A stretch of DNA of 64,000 nucleotides from Candidatus Melainabacteria bacterium (GTDB lineage: Bacteria; Cyanobacteriota; Vampirovibrionia; Obscuribacterales; Obscuribacteraceae), in NCBI GenBank assembly GCA_003242885.1, contig QKMZ01000015.1, forward strand, positions 581,568 through 645,567, written 5' to 3'. Position numbers and translations under genes: made by a program. Position 1 is the first letter of the stretch, and the number at the start of each line of letters is the position of its first letter. This document shows positions 30,501 through 37,944 of the stretch, piece after piece. Below the pieces are notes generated by a model. It did no database searches. It was not told the origin of the DNA and was given only the letters and a program-made list of their open reading frames with translations.

Positions 30501-33500
30501 CTCCGTCACGACATATGCGCCTGGCGAAGCGGGCAAGACATACACTCATACTGGCGATGGTTTTGTTTACGATCCTTCTCAAGTAAAACCGCCTATCGCA
30601 TTGCCTGTCGATTCGGGCACCAAAACCGGCGGAAGCACCTGGTCGGTAGCTGCCGACACGACCGGCAAGCCTACTTACACATTCAATCCAGGTGACGCTC
30701 CGGTGCTAAACATTGGCTCGGGTAGCAGTTCGCAATCTGGTGGCACTTTCAGAATTGAACTTGGTAGTGCACCTCAAGGAACGTCCGATTCTACTCTTGT
30801 AATTCGTCTTGGTGCTGGGGTCAAAACACCTGCCGGAGACTTTGAAATTCAGTTTGTTGTGCCTGCCGGCTACACGCCACAGCAAGGCGGAACTACAGTC
30901 ATCATGGCTGATCCAGAGACCGCAGCTCAAGCTTCTAGTGGCAACACGAAAATCACTTACGTCAATCCGGACGGCACTCCTGCCACCAATGTGCCATCTG
31001 GTAATGGCAGTATCTTATGGACTGATCTCGACGGACACTTGCTGCCACCCGCACAAAGCACTGGCACTGTTGAAGTTCAACCGACCACCGGCAATAGTGG
31101 CACGCAACAACAACCTACGCAAACTCAGCCTGGGCAAGTTCCATCAACCACTGATCCGGTCATCACGCTACCAAACACCGGAGCACAGTATCCGACCAAT
31201 TACGATGGTTCACAGCAACCGCAATACCCGATCAATATCGGTAACGGCGACGTAAATGTTGGCATCGGCATCAACCCGTACACCGGCGATCCGACTGTAC
31301 ATGTTGGCCTCGGTCCCATCGGAATTGATTTTGGTGGCGGAACACCAACGACACCTGCGCCGGTGGTTCAGCCGAATCCTTACACACCTGAATACCAGCC
31401 ACCACAGCAGACCAACACTGGTAATGTCCCGACTAACACCGGTTCTTATGTCGATCCGTATGGTGCTGAACATTGGTATGACCCCATTGGTCAGATTGTA
31501 AGGACTGTCACTCCGGACGGTACCAACGTTATTTACAATGACGATGGTTCTCGCCTCGTATATGGTGGCAATAGCAGCACGCCGACTTTTGTTCCGCCTG
31601 TCGATAATGGACAGATTTATAGTGGAACACAGGTGCCTGTAACTCCGCCAATCACGCCGCCTATAACTGATCCTTATGTTGGCACGGTGCCTAATTATGG
31701 AACGCCTACACAGCCTCCTGTCAGCTATGGTGATCCGCTGAATCCGGGTGGATATCCGAACTCTCCAATCAACGATCCTTACGTTCCGAATCCGAACGCA
31801 CCGGGCAACTACACACCGCAGCCTACTCCTCCGCTGCCATTCGAACCCGTTGCACCCACTTCGAGCACAGCGTCCGCCCCTGCACCTGCAACGGCAAGCG
31901 ATCCGCTTAATCCAGTTCAACAAACACATCAACAACAGCCGCAGCAAAATCCTATCGCTGCGCAAAAGCAAGAAGAGCCGGAAGATATCGCCAACAAACT
32001 CGATGTCAATTTCGAGCCGATGCGCCCCGATCACGCTGAACCGAAGGCTGAGCCGAAACCGATCATCGTTGACGAGAAGGAAGATCCGAAGGATAGTTCC
32101 GGCAGCTTGCTTAGCGATTACGAAAATCGCGTTAGAGAGCACCAAGATGTCGTTCATTACGACGGCACAGAAGGCCTGAAAGGACGAGGCTTCGAGAACG
32201 ATCAAAATAGTCAAGTTTCGCATGCCGAAGCGATCGCAATGGCTCAGGAAACGCAGTCGGCTATCAATGCGCTAATCCAGCATCTTTCTGATGAACGTCA
32301 GACCGACTACAAAGAAGCTGTGCAGGCTGAAGATCGCAAGTATGCCGATATCGCGGAAGACATTCGCGAATCGAAAGAACGCGAAGACGATACATACAGA
32401 CGCCACGCGGAGCTCATTGCCGATCTCAAAGAGAAAGAGATGGAAGGCTACAAGCAACGTGACGAAGCCGAGCGAGAAAAGAAAGAGAAAGACGAAGAAA
32501 ATTCGAAGAAGCTCACCGACACGGTGCTTACTGCGCTTGCAAATCGTCGCGAAAACGACGCCATCACCAAGGCGCGTCAAGATGCATTCTGGGCCGAACA
32601 ACAGAAGAAAGAAGAACAGGTTCGTCAGGACAACAAGCAAACCAAATACTTGGTGCGCCCGAACGATACCATCGAGTCGATTGCATCCAAGCGCTTACGC
32701 GATCCAAAGCTTGCCGATTTGATCTATCAAATCAACAAGGACAAGATCGAGATCAAGATGGTCAACGGCAAGAAAGTGTACGTCGTCAAAGAAGGCATCG
32801 TCCTTACTCTGCCGAGCCCAAGACAAATCAGAGAATTCCGTCAACAACAACGATTGGAGCTCTTCACTGCGCAAGATTCGTCAGGTGAGAATGTTGTTTC
32901 CATCGACGCCAAGGCTGCTGCCGATCAGCGCCGTGCCAACGTCGAGAAATTGCTGGGCAAGATCGGCAATGCTGTTGACACCGCAAGTCAGAAGTACAAC
33001 GTCAGACTGGGTGACACGCTGCGCTCTGTCGCTATGAAACATCCGCAATTGGGTGATGTCACTCTGTGGAAATTGCTGGCAGAGAAGAACGGCTTGCCGA
33101 CCACGACTGACCACAAGGGCGTTCCTACCGCCGCATTGCGACGCGGTACACAGATCGTCTTGCCGACGACTGAAGAAATTGCTCAATACCGCGATCGTAT
33201 GAGAGGCGAAAGCATCACAAGCTGGAGTTCGTCCAAGTTCGAAACAGCCAGCCGTCAGTGCCCGCAATGCCATCGCCTGACCACAACCGAAGCAAGCAGT
33301 TGCCCCGGTTGCACTTATTCATTCAACGGCATCGGTAAAGAAGTTGATGTTGAAGTGGTGAACCAACCACTCATTGCTGCATCTACGAAGACAGCGACCA
33401 TTACATCTGCTGTGCCTGTTCCTCGTATTGTTCAGGAAGATGTCAGCGAAGCCTCCACCATTTCTCTGGATGGTGCTGATGACGACAACACTGTGGTCAC

Positions 33501-33882
33501 GGGCGGCAAAGCCAACTCGTTCAACGTGCTTTCGGAAAACCTAGATCCTGATGAGCGCAAGTGGGTTGAGGAGACAATCCTTAATAGCTTGATTGAAAAA
33601 CTCGGCGAGAATTGCCGCGTCGTCGAATCGACATCGCCCGATGGCAGCAGTATCCGTACACAACTTGAAGTTCTCACAGGCGAAGTCTGGATTCCCATTC
33701 TCTCCTATGAAATCAACGAAAACACTTCGGTGCGCCACGAGTTTGCATCGGATGGCAAGCAAAGAACAATGCCGATCGATTTGCCGGCATCTGCTGCACA
33801 AGAGCTTATTCACAACGATTTGCAATCCAACTGGCAAGAATACTGCCGCAAGTTCCTCGCTGGTAAGCGTCTAACTGCGTAA
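21547..33882 (+). CDS. Giant LysM protein 3 (4111 aa) with YD-like repeats and a decapeptide repeat array
   Basis: Largest gene in the window. Residues about 60-1400 are built of degenerate Gly/Asp/aromatic units of the RHS/YD type (DKDGNLTAFKMPDGREF, GRVERLQDGSGNYNTFEYDD). About 1490-1880 is Ala/Gln/Glu-rich helical, probably coiled coil. About 2097-2826 holds tandem TDPKTGxPVA decapeptides. About 2830-3480 is Pro/Gly/Thr-rich; about 3480-3690 is charged and helical. LysM 1 starts near 3698, LysM 2 near 3816, a C-x2-C-x10-C-x2-C zinc ribbon near 3904 (CPQCHRL, CPGCTYS), and the shared C-terminal module covers 4021-4111. No signal peptide or membrane segment. The ATG at 21547 lacks a clear ribosome binding site; see the in-phase short frame upstream. 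Likely an extended cell-wall-associated fibre or scaffold. Confidence 0.9.
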   Translation: MTEPNKPKEIEEQPKKPAPENDTQLDPLQYLKEKPPETKTEVPTQFGATPEMFDSAADQKFPAKFTPDKTSPVATPVGNSVERNDAQQLTKVVDAQGRTTTFERGADGEITAFKTGTSEQAAMTLTQQGLVGKNGEKYNEYTLANGQTWRGRIETDKPEPGQVTFTKFEGDGANAVAGARVTHRPDGTTHSEYPAVPGTDVRYSVDTRADGVVNKVTDQNGVEYSGSRLTFDAATGNVSYTSAGGREVTVRPDGSREVVNVDKSRVELDAMGRPTQTFDSNNKPLATYTYDAATGEASSIFVHQANDAKQVGEYRNVDGKWVRPEDNVMLGADGKAQINYDGSYSVKVADGVTERRNTDGSVVTSQQMIDMVNGQQVQVDKVTHVTTADGKNFDFTYGRTTDGKLEVQSVTNREGTWTTDLSKPEGDNGRTYTRTKDGKPVLNDKGQPITWDGKISVNDKGEYSYSTKLENGQWGTVSELTDGTQRIEDPTLSGAIERNDNGQIVRVTNARGETTEFTSWDKDGNPTQFKDYQGKTWTNKDGIWTNNKTDDSRSGSVTVDQHTGDVIFTDFNGKRDISHLDGSRFVERNDGTTLEVGTDGYLKAVNAPGEKKDSPAERFEYTHDKDGNLTAFKMPDGREFKRQDDGTYTDGKTVVKDVDVEQTKSWALGNLKFTDSSTGQVYRYNGDGSETISNSKGQLEQIKQGNGDIHTFTRTPITDDEGNVIGEQTTLKLQNGSLYTTTDGQNWTGTDKGTKPETVRSGMSVIAANDGYLAISGNGHYETYLADGATRLESHNDTTSRSISTDRYGRVERLQDGSGNYNTFEYDDKVPGGISHFSDERGTWKTTDGQKWSLVDQYSEKPVMKDGKPVEASFTLTVTKDSFSQKMVGGDTIEKLGDGKMRVTKPDGMVLNYDSYKDKDGGMQQVLRDSIDQSGKKISYEYTMPGPDNNLTKPEMSHVTVKDAQGNPILVNGKPMELFVRQEDGLNIAYKDANFDPKTKVGEFNVGDNGRPRMTLVDGRTAELQLDGSILMKDKQGKLSGIVGTNTGDMLNNYTQLERDASGQIIGMTKGNERWQATVENGKVTGWQRMTGTMELDEAGKPKLGENQLPVMKWTATNEKANSILVDEKTGAVSIFKDGSWTVRQATGASTESFRTSSPTGSIADIFPDRIINRNEKGEIISTQAGLLASPTKFDDPRPAADRPQGVTGPTFVSNGFEGMQMNKDGTWSKVQLNNKGEWVAVAGAENQKISLQVNAANGDRTWVGADGKPVKIDHANNEKTIFNADNSSIHISADGKTTTYSQAEVNGVKRDVTVGPNGTDVRVYDAKTGETTVMHQDVNSDKFTTRTYRNGVETPESIANPIVQNGKITVNTTTSVGQAEITTTGAGGATRQLNMNGTITDKPPTVVTPEKVNLNAGGPLGGGVLNPGTGKTNEGPVVRNPDGTVAGTTKVNEPVVVNRGATPLPNGGIVPVEVKKDGAATVPAGVDASIKARQEALARVPADQQPVTPVRAGGPQADVPTFEQARNQAKAAADAAAVEAAKKLATANTDLAKLDAAATVLQQQQQKVEASQVSLDLARSQQFLANQQLETLRRDAAALAGRSDLSTADVQRQAEITRKIADAERSRQEALQVQSNTQIAKAEELRVVAETQRRVADQLTSPGEQQKAIAQAESYRQAILQVQAESKENAALAERAKVAVAEANNNALQAQRQVEQRAVETAKAQATSEAQKLDQANKQLAEQTKQVADAQKAKADAQAALDQQKQQQQQQTTPPTAQQLADKKAAEEKLQAATTRLETEQAKLKTMSDAAAAATQKVETAQAAVVAAEKRLEQANTALREQPSIETIKAQVNAAAGRYEQEAQTIRAEIEHIRVAASAPVVEADRREPVVVKQPVVSGNTEHQRDVVTGGDVKGATDIKGAADVKAMPLNPPGQVTTATITGVNSQGQATTADGKVLVDSQGKPIMAAELRNYTTADGKITVVDGKALSNNELSNMSVDQLRGIIANMPKDRVGELALMLPPDKAAQLGLRTDPSVPVNTEVIKQGGQIVVPPTTGNTQDPLKTGTGTGIVVAIDPSKILTGGTAGNGANAGTAVDPKAGANAGTTVDPKAGANAGTTVDPKAGANAGTTVDPKAGANAGTTVDPKTGTATAGTNADPKGGTATTGTNVDPKAGTTANVDLAKGTAPTGTTTTGTTTTADPKSTTTHVDPKTGAVVSTDPKAGTATTTDPKTGAAVTTDPKTGTAVTTDPKTGTTVTTDPKTGAVVATDPKTGAPVATDPKTGTATNADPAKSSVPAATDPKTGAPVATDPKTGQPVATDPKTGTPVATDPKTGQPVATDPKTGTATTADPAKSTTPVTTDPKTGQPVATDPKTGQPVVTDPKTGTPVATDPKTGQPVATDPKTGTPVSADPAKSTTPVTTDPKTGQPVATDPKTGQPVATDPKTGTPVATDPKTGQPVATDPKTGTPVATDPKTGQPVATDPKTGTPVSADPAKSTTPVTTDPKTGQPAATDPKTGTPVATDPKTGQPVATDPKTGTPVATDPKTGAPVATDPKTGTPTTSDPAKSTTPGATDPKTGAPVSTDPKTGTPVSTDPKTGTPVSTDPKTGTPVATDPKTGQPVATDPKAGTSTTADPAKSTTPVATDPKTGAPVATDPKTGTPVSTDPKTGSSVATDPKTGVPIATDPKTGSPVATDPKTGASIATDPKTGSPVSQDPTKTTTTPSTNTTSSDPKAPATTTSTTSTSADPGKSTTASGTPNTGSIVQDPKTGSPVATDPKTGSPVATDPKTGTPISSDPKTGPVVTADPKTGAVTITDPKTGVSVSIDPSKVVAGTGAVTNDPSGKPATGTTSSGTQEQKQNTGTTTDPTGVKQLPAAASADPNAPKQTSTSTADPTNTKQTTTEPSKVQTPTNDPNIKVVTNAPVSAGSSSSAQPTYSVTTDKSGTIVATATDNNGGVVTTIAFNTKTGMLVSTVNDPQTGKVISVTTYAPGEAGKTYTHTGDGFVYDPSQVKPPIALPVDSGTKTGGSTWSVAADTTGKPTYTFNPGDAPVLNIGSGSSSQSGGTFRIELGSAPQGTSDSTLVIRLGAGVKTPAGDFEIQFVVPAGYTPQQGGTTVIMADPETAAQASSGNTKITYVNPDGTPATNVPSGNGSILWTDLDGHLLPPAQSTGTVEVQPTTGNSGTQQQPTQTQPGQVPSTTDPVITLPNTGAQYPTNYDGSQQPQYPINIGNGDVNVGIGINPYTGDPTVHVGLGPIGIDFGGGTPTTPAPVVQPNPYTPEYQPPQQTNTGNVPTNTGSYVDPYGAEHWYDPIGQIVRTVTPDGTNVIYNDDGSRLVYGGNSSTPTFVPPVDNGQIYSGTQVPVTPPITPPITDPYVGTVPNYGTPTQPPVSYGDPLNPGGYPNSPINDPYVPNPNAPGNYTPQPTPPLPFEPVAPTSSTASAPAPATASDPLNPVQQTHQQQPQQNPIAAQKQEEPEDIANKLDVNFEPMRPDHAEPKAEPKPIIVDEKEDPKDSSGSLLSDYENRVREHQDVVHYDGTEGLKGRGFENDQNSQVSHAEAIAMAQETQSAINALIQHLSDERQTDYKEAVQAEDRKYADIAEDIRESKEREDDTYRRHAELIADLKEKEMEGYKQRDEAEREKKEKDEENSKKLTDTVLTALANRRENDAITKARQDAFWAEQQKKEEQVRQDNKQTKYLVRPNDTIESIASKRLRDPKLADLIYQINKDKIEIKMVNGKKVYVVKEGIVLTLPSPRQIREFRQQQRLELFTAQDSSGENVVSIDAKAAADQRRANVEKLLGKIGNAVDTASQKYNVRLGDTLRSVAMKHPQLGDVTLWKLLAEKNGLPTTTDHKGVPTAALRRGTQIVLPTTEEIAQYRDRMRGESITSWSSSKFETASRQCPQCHRLTTTEASSCPGCTYSFNGIGKEVDVEVVNQPLIAASTKTATITSAVPVPRIVQEDVSEASTISLDGADDDNTVVTGGKANSFNVLSENLDPDERKWVEETILNSLIEKLGENCRVVESTSPDGSSIRTQLEVLTGEVWIPILSYEINENTSVRHEFASDGKQRTMPIDLPASAAQELIHNDLQSNWQEYCRKFLAGKRLTA
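27835..30024 (+). repeat. In-frame tandem repeat array inside giant LysM gene 3
   Basis: It starts with five 12-residue units (VDPKAGANAGTT) and continues with more than 50 decapeptide units of consensus TDPKTGxPVA (30-base period). Every five to eight units the array is interrupted by a variant ADPAKSTTPVT unit, giving a higher-order repeat. Third-codon-position differences between units show gradual duplication and drift. The array explains the long spurious frames on both strands here. Confidence 0.9.
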
Positions 33883-33894
33883 GATTAATGGTAG

Positions 33895-33950
33895 GGTCGA
33901 CGCCATGCGTCGACCGCATAAATAGAAACGGTCGACGCCATGCGTCGACC
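33895..33950. repeat. Two copies of palindrome family A
   Basis: Two perfect 21-base copies at 33895-33915 and 33930-33950. Each has a nine-base arm GGTCGACGC, loop CAT, and arm GCGTCGACC. They lie just after the stop codon of giant LysM gene 3. Related copies occur at 50003, 51995, 59083, 59110 and perhaps 63318. Confidence 0.75.
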
Positions 33951-33951
33951 C

Positions 33952-33980
33952 AACAAAAATGGGCGCATGCAATGCGCCCC
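33952..33980 (-). terminator. Rho-independent-type terminator of the ATPase operon (palindrome family B)
   Basis: On the minus strand GGGCGCAT, loop, ATGCGCCC is followed by ATTTTTG, directly after the stop codon of the 187-aa gene. The hairpin belongs to the same palindrome family as 11942 and 46407. Confidence 0.6.
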
Positions 33981-33986
33981 CACGCT

Positions 33987-34550
33987 CTAGTCTGTCGTGA
34001 CGTCTGCGAAGAAAGATAGTTCGCCGTCGTGTGTTTTGTTTCTCAGCCTGAAGACAACGTCAACTGTGAGCGGTTCTTCATTGACGTAGAGCTTATGCGG
34101 CTTTCCTTGCTTGTCAAACCAGCACACCAGGTACTTCGTTGTGCCAGGCAATTGTTCACCGAGATACCAAAGTACTTCTCCGTTGAACCTCGCGCCAGCA
34201 ACGTGTTTTGCAACACCTAATTCGTCGAGCAAAACGCCACGCTCATCGACTTTTGTGACTATTTCTTCTGCCGGACCATCTTCGGAAAACGGTAACTGCG
34301 GAGGATGCATAATTACATGCTTGTCAGTGAATTCAATGAGCGGTGAAAAACGACCGGCAGCAGAAAACAGTCGACCACGCCCACCGGCAAGCGGATCATC
34401 AACGTCTACAATGCCTAGTTCATCAACTAATGGCAGTTGATCTGGAGGAATTGCCTGATTGGTCTGAACACCTTGAGGGTCTTGTTGCGTCGGGGGGGTT
34501 CCCGACGATGGCGGTGGCGTGAAGTCTCTTTGGTGTTTTTCGTCAGGCAT
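33987..34550 (-). CDS. Unknown 187-aa protein, coupled to the HerA/VirB4-like ATPase
   Basis: Not recognised. The first 50 residues are Pro/Gln/Asp-rich. The remainder looks globular and rich in beta strand, with segments VIMHPPQLPFSED, LWYLGEQLPGTTKYLVCWFD and VNEEPLTVDVVFRLR. No signal peptide, membrane helix or cysteine cluster. Its ATG at 34550 overlaps the last codons of the upstream ATPase gene by eight bases, so translational coupling and a shared function with the ATPase are likely. A hairpin with T-run follows its stop. Confidence 0.75.
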   Translation of the reverse strand: MPDEKHQRDFTPPPSSGTPPTQQDPQGVQTNQAIPPDQLPLVDELGIVDVDDPLAGGRGRLFSAAGRFSPLIEFTDKHVIMHPPQLPFSEDGPAEEIVTKVDERGVLLDELGVAKHVAGARFNGEVLWYLGEQLPGTTKYLVCWFDKQGKPHKLYVNEEPLTVDVVFRLRNKTHDGELSFFADVTTD

Positions 34551-37500
34551 TTTGCTGCTGCTCCGCCTCGGCCTCGTTCTGGAAGTTTTCGAGGGCGGTG
34601 CGAACTTTGTGTAGCAGTACCAACTGAGCGTCCGTGGATAGCTGCTGGTCTTTGATCAGGTGAACAGCAAGACAGTAGGCAAGGTCAACATCACCTTGAC
34701 CAATCAGACGTTCTGTCAGCAACCGGCAGAACCAAGCTGCTGAGTCAGATGCCGGAGTGTCTTTTCTGTTGATTGATGAGTTGAAGTCGAACTTGATTTT
34801 CGGATCTCTGACAACTTCGGAAACTTCGAAGCGATACAAGCACTTTGATGTGCAGGGACCACAAGTAGGGAGCGGACCTTGGTCGCGTTTGTGCAATTCA
34901 AGGAAGTCGTCACGCCACTGTCGAAGCACCGCTATGTCCAACCTTCTGTTTACTTCCGTGGGCTGAAATGCCGGTCTTAGAAGGTTGAGCCAACGCAGAT
35001 GTTGTTCTTTTACCTGATCGTAGAACCAGTAATTCTCCTCTCCTTTTCTTTCGAAATAACGCTCGGTTGCCTGGGTGAGTGCACACCACGTGATGCCGGT
35101 TATGTTGCCAGAACGCGCTCTTCCCCCGATAACCCGCTGGATTTCGTGGATGATTTGTGCGCGGAAGTGAACTAACTGCGTCAAGTCTTTGAGAGTGGAC
35201 AGTAAATAGCGGTTGTACACTTGCCGGAAAAGCGTGTCATCTGCCACCATTTGAGCTGTATCAAGAATGTTCGAGTCGCATCTGTGCAAGCAGAATTTAC
35301 AACCTAAATGCCTGTCGAAAGTAGCCACGATGTCCAGACCTTTCATCGCATCACGCACGATCTGGTCGGACTCTTCTGGTGTCTCAGGTGGTGGCACTTC
35401 TTTGGTTTTGTCGAACATGATGGCCAGGTGATAAGGCTGTTCCATCTTTTCGGCATACACAATGGCGCGCCCCTGTCCAAGCGCTGTTACGTGCCTCTTT
35501 TGAATGTCATCGAGATTCATCGCGCCGCCCATGGAGTCTCGGTCGTCGACCGCCACGATACGGTGCATGATCTTCAAGTTCGTGTTCTTAAGTGCTTCCG
35601 GCGCCAGCTTGTTCGGAATTTGGTCGGCGATAATAAATCCCTGACCATAAGAACGAATTTCTGCAAGCATGTTTGTGAAGAATTCAACCGCTTTACCGGC
35701 AGGGTTGGCGGATTCGCCGGACTGCGCAGTCGGCACGTTCTTCAAGAGTCGGTGAGCCTCTTCAATGAGCATGACGTGTTGCAAGTTGTCGTGCGGACCT
35801 AATGCTTCGCGGTATTCATAGAGGAAAACCATGATCATTCCCATCAAGAATGATTTTTCGCTATCTTCAGAAACCATCTTCAACTCAATTACAGTTGGTT
35901 TTCCGAATAGCGTGGACATGGGGATAGAACGGCGTGTATTGAGCATTTGGCCCTTGCCACCGATCAGCAATGATCCAATTCTGGCTTTTAGCGCAGCTTG
36001 TACGTCTGGTCCGATTCTTTCCGAATATCCGAACGATTCCGTAATCGGTTCGATAATTTCGTAGAGATCCTTCATGGTCGGATAGATTTCCGGCGGACAA
36101 TCAGGATCGCCAAGATTGACTCCTGGAGGCAATCTTCTGCATTTGTTTTGCACAAGATCCCAACCACGAACAGAGTAAATAGAGTTGAGTGCTTTTTCCA
36201 ATACCTGAGGCATTGGAGAGTACATTTCAAAACTGGCGTTAAATACTGACTTTAGCGCGTCAAGGTGCGTCTGCACTTTTACGCCTTTCATAATCTCGAA
36301 CGGATTGAGTCGGAATGGGGACACTGTTTCGTCGCCCAACGAGAATGCTTGCCCGACGCCTTTGAATGTTTCCGACATCAGCATCATATGCCGATATTCT
36401 GATTTCGCCGGTTCGCAGACCATAAATGGAATTTTGAATTTCCACAGCTGTCCAAGCAGATAGAAGCAAGTGTTGGTTTTACCGCCGCCGGTTACCCCGC
36501 AGACGATGGTGTGCTTTTGCATCGCGTCTACGTCGATGTAATAAAGGTTGCCCGTATCTACACCGCGGTCGAGGATGTTGCCGATGGCTATGATGCGCAC
36601 AGGATCTTTGGGCGGAATATTTGCAAGAGAAAACTCGGCCGAGCGCTTGATGCGGAAGCCGGGCATTTCACGTTTTGGCAAATGGATGTAAGCCGAAAGA
36701 AGACGCGAATTGAGAGGAGTGAGAAAACGATATCCAAGCAAAGTTTGGAACGATTCGCCAGATCTCTGGTTTTTCACCAAACCGAATTGAGCCACGTGCT
36801 CACGCAAACCTTTGATTTCATGCGTGCGCAGAGGTGTTGGTCTGCTCGTCTCATCGACGTAAGTGGCTTGAATCAAAGATTGCAGTCGTGCAAAAACTGA
36901 GCGATCCGGCGCGAAGAAATAGGTGCCGACTTGCCAGCTACCAATTGCTGTACCTAACTGAATGTGTTTTAGGTAGGCATCTTGAAGTTCGAGATAATAC
37001 TTGATGCGTCGTTTCTTTTCAGGGTCTTCGTTTTCTTGCGCACGCTGAATTTGATCGACGACATGAAACTCTTCTTTGGTTACATATGCTTTTGGAATCG
37101 GCGCTGCCAGCACCATCATGCCGAAGTCTTTGCCTTGCAGACCGCTGGCGAGGCGTTCGATTTGCTCGGATTCCATGGTGTCACCGGCGGTGGACTTCAA
37201 CGCCGGGATGCCTGTAATAATGCCAGTATGTGTGGCGAGTGGTGCCACCATCGCTTTCATCTGATCGAGCGTAAATGGATCTTTGTAGGTGTCGACTCCG
37301 TTGTAGACACTGTGCAGAATAGATTTGAGCGTATTGAAGGAAATGGTGCTGCTGTCACCGCCGTCGCCAGGATCACCGGGATTGGCGATGGATGCTCCCA
37401 TGTAATATTGAACGCCGGTTTTGTCACCGAGTACCAAAAAAGCAAGATATGCCTTTTGGCTATGCATACCGGTGAGCGCGTCTTCCATCAAGTACATGCG

Positions 37501-37734
37501 CTTTGGACCCTGGTTGGGGTCTTGGTTTTGCTGCGGCTGTTGCTTCGCCTGCTGTTTTTCTCCCTCGATATCCCAAGAGCGCAAGATACCGTCCACGCGT
37601 ACAAAGGTCAGCCCCGGAACCGGCCAGCTGACTACATCGGCACCCGATACTGGGTCTAATTCAAGCGCGTCGAGGTCATATCGCCTGAGGTCGGCGATTT
37701 TCTCTTCCCAAATATTGCGTGGACCTTCATCCAT
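34543..37734 (-). CDS. HerA/VirB4-like hexameric ATPase (1063 aa)
   Basis: P-loop ATPase of the HerA/FtsK/VirB4 group. Walker A GVTGGGKT is at 413-420 and the Walker B region MLIEEAHRLL at about 652-661. A sensor-like stretch follows: GFIIADQIPNKLAPEALKNT, then KIMHRIVAVDDRDS. The N-terminal about 380 residues are not recognised and include a Gln-rich strip at 61-76. The C-terminal part holds two cysteine clusters with the same C-x2-C-x3-C spacing, CKFCLHRC near 810 and CGPCTSKC near 956, which could bind zinc or an iron-sulfur cluster. No membrane segment. Such ATPases power DNA or protein translocation, or DNA-end processing. Here, near a VirD4-like protein and giant LysM proteins, translocation is the favoured inference. 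Confidence 0.85.
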   Translation of the reverse strand: MDEGPRNIWEEKIADLRRYDLDALELDPVSGADVVSWPVPGLTFVRVDGILRSWDIEGEKQQAKQQPQQNQDPNQGPKRMYLMEDALTGMHSQKAYLAFLVLGDKTGVQYYMGASIANPGDPGDGGDSSTISFNTLKSILHSVYNGVDTYKDPFTLDQMKAMVAPLATHTGIITGIPALKSTAGDTMESEQIERLASGLQGKDFGMMVLAAPIPKAYVTKEEFHVVDQIQRAQENEDPEKKRRIKYYLELQDAYLKHIQLGTAIGSWQVGTYFFAPDRSVFARLQSLIQATYVDETSRPTPLRTHEIKGLREHVAQFGLVKNQRSGESFQTLLGYRFLTPLNSRLLSAYIHLPKREMPGFRIKRSAEFSLANIPPKDPVRIIAIGNILDRGVDTGNLYYIDVDAMQKHTIVCGVTGGGKTNTCFYLLGQLWKFKIPFMVCEPAKSEYRHMMLMSETFKGVGQAFSLGDETVSPFRLNPFEIMKGVKVQTHLDALKSVFNASFEMYSPMPQVLEKALNSIYSVRGWDLVQNKCRRLPPGVNLGDPDCPPEIYPTMKDLYEIIEPITESFGYSERIGPDVQAALKARIGSLLIGGKGQMLNTRRSIPMSTLFGKPTVIELKMVSEDSEKSFLMGMIMVFLYEYREALGPHDNLQHVMLIEEAHRLLKNVPTAQSGESANPAGKAVEFFTNMLAEIRSYGQGFIIADQIPNKLAPEALKNTNLKIMHRIVAVDDRDSMGGAMNLDDIQKRHVTALGQGRAIVYAEKMEQPYHLAIMFDKTKEVPPPETPEESDQIVRDAMKGLDIVATFDRHLGCKFCLHRCDSNILDTAQMVADDTLFRQVYNRYLLSTLKDLTQLVHFRAQIIHEIQRVIGGRARSGNITGITWCALTQATERYFERKGEENYWFYDQVKEQHLRWLNLLRPAFQPTEVNRRLDIAVLRQWRDDFLELHKRDQGPLPTCGPCTSKCLYRFEVSEVVRDPKIKFDFNSSINRKDTPASDSAAWFCRLLTERLIGQGDVDLAYCLAVHLIKDQQLSTDAQLVLLHKVRTALENFQNEAEAEQQQNA

Positions 37735-37944
37735 GATGCTTGTCCTGGGTTGCCCTTACTTATCAGTCAGATCAGATGAGCTGCTGACCCTGATTATACT
37801 CATTTAAATAGCCTTTCTACGGCTGAAAGAGCCGAGAAGGCAGATTACCGCTCATTTCAATCATGCCCTTAAAGGTCTGAATTTAGTACATATAAGAAGT
37901 ACTGACGCTTTCAAGGTGTGCTCCGTGCGTTTTCACGGAAGCGT

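Noticed and set aside
25320..32240. HIP1 octamer GCGATCGC, a mark of many cyanobacterial genomes
   Set aside because: Only scattered occurrences (for example near 25323 and 32231) were noticed; no enrichment is visible by eye.
11974..33882. Prophage tail or tape-measure origin of the giant genes
   Set aside because: No other phage structural, lysis or integrase gene is present, and the flanking genes are ordinary chromosomal ones.
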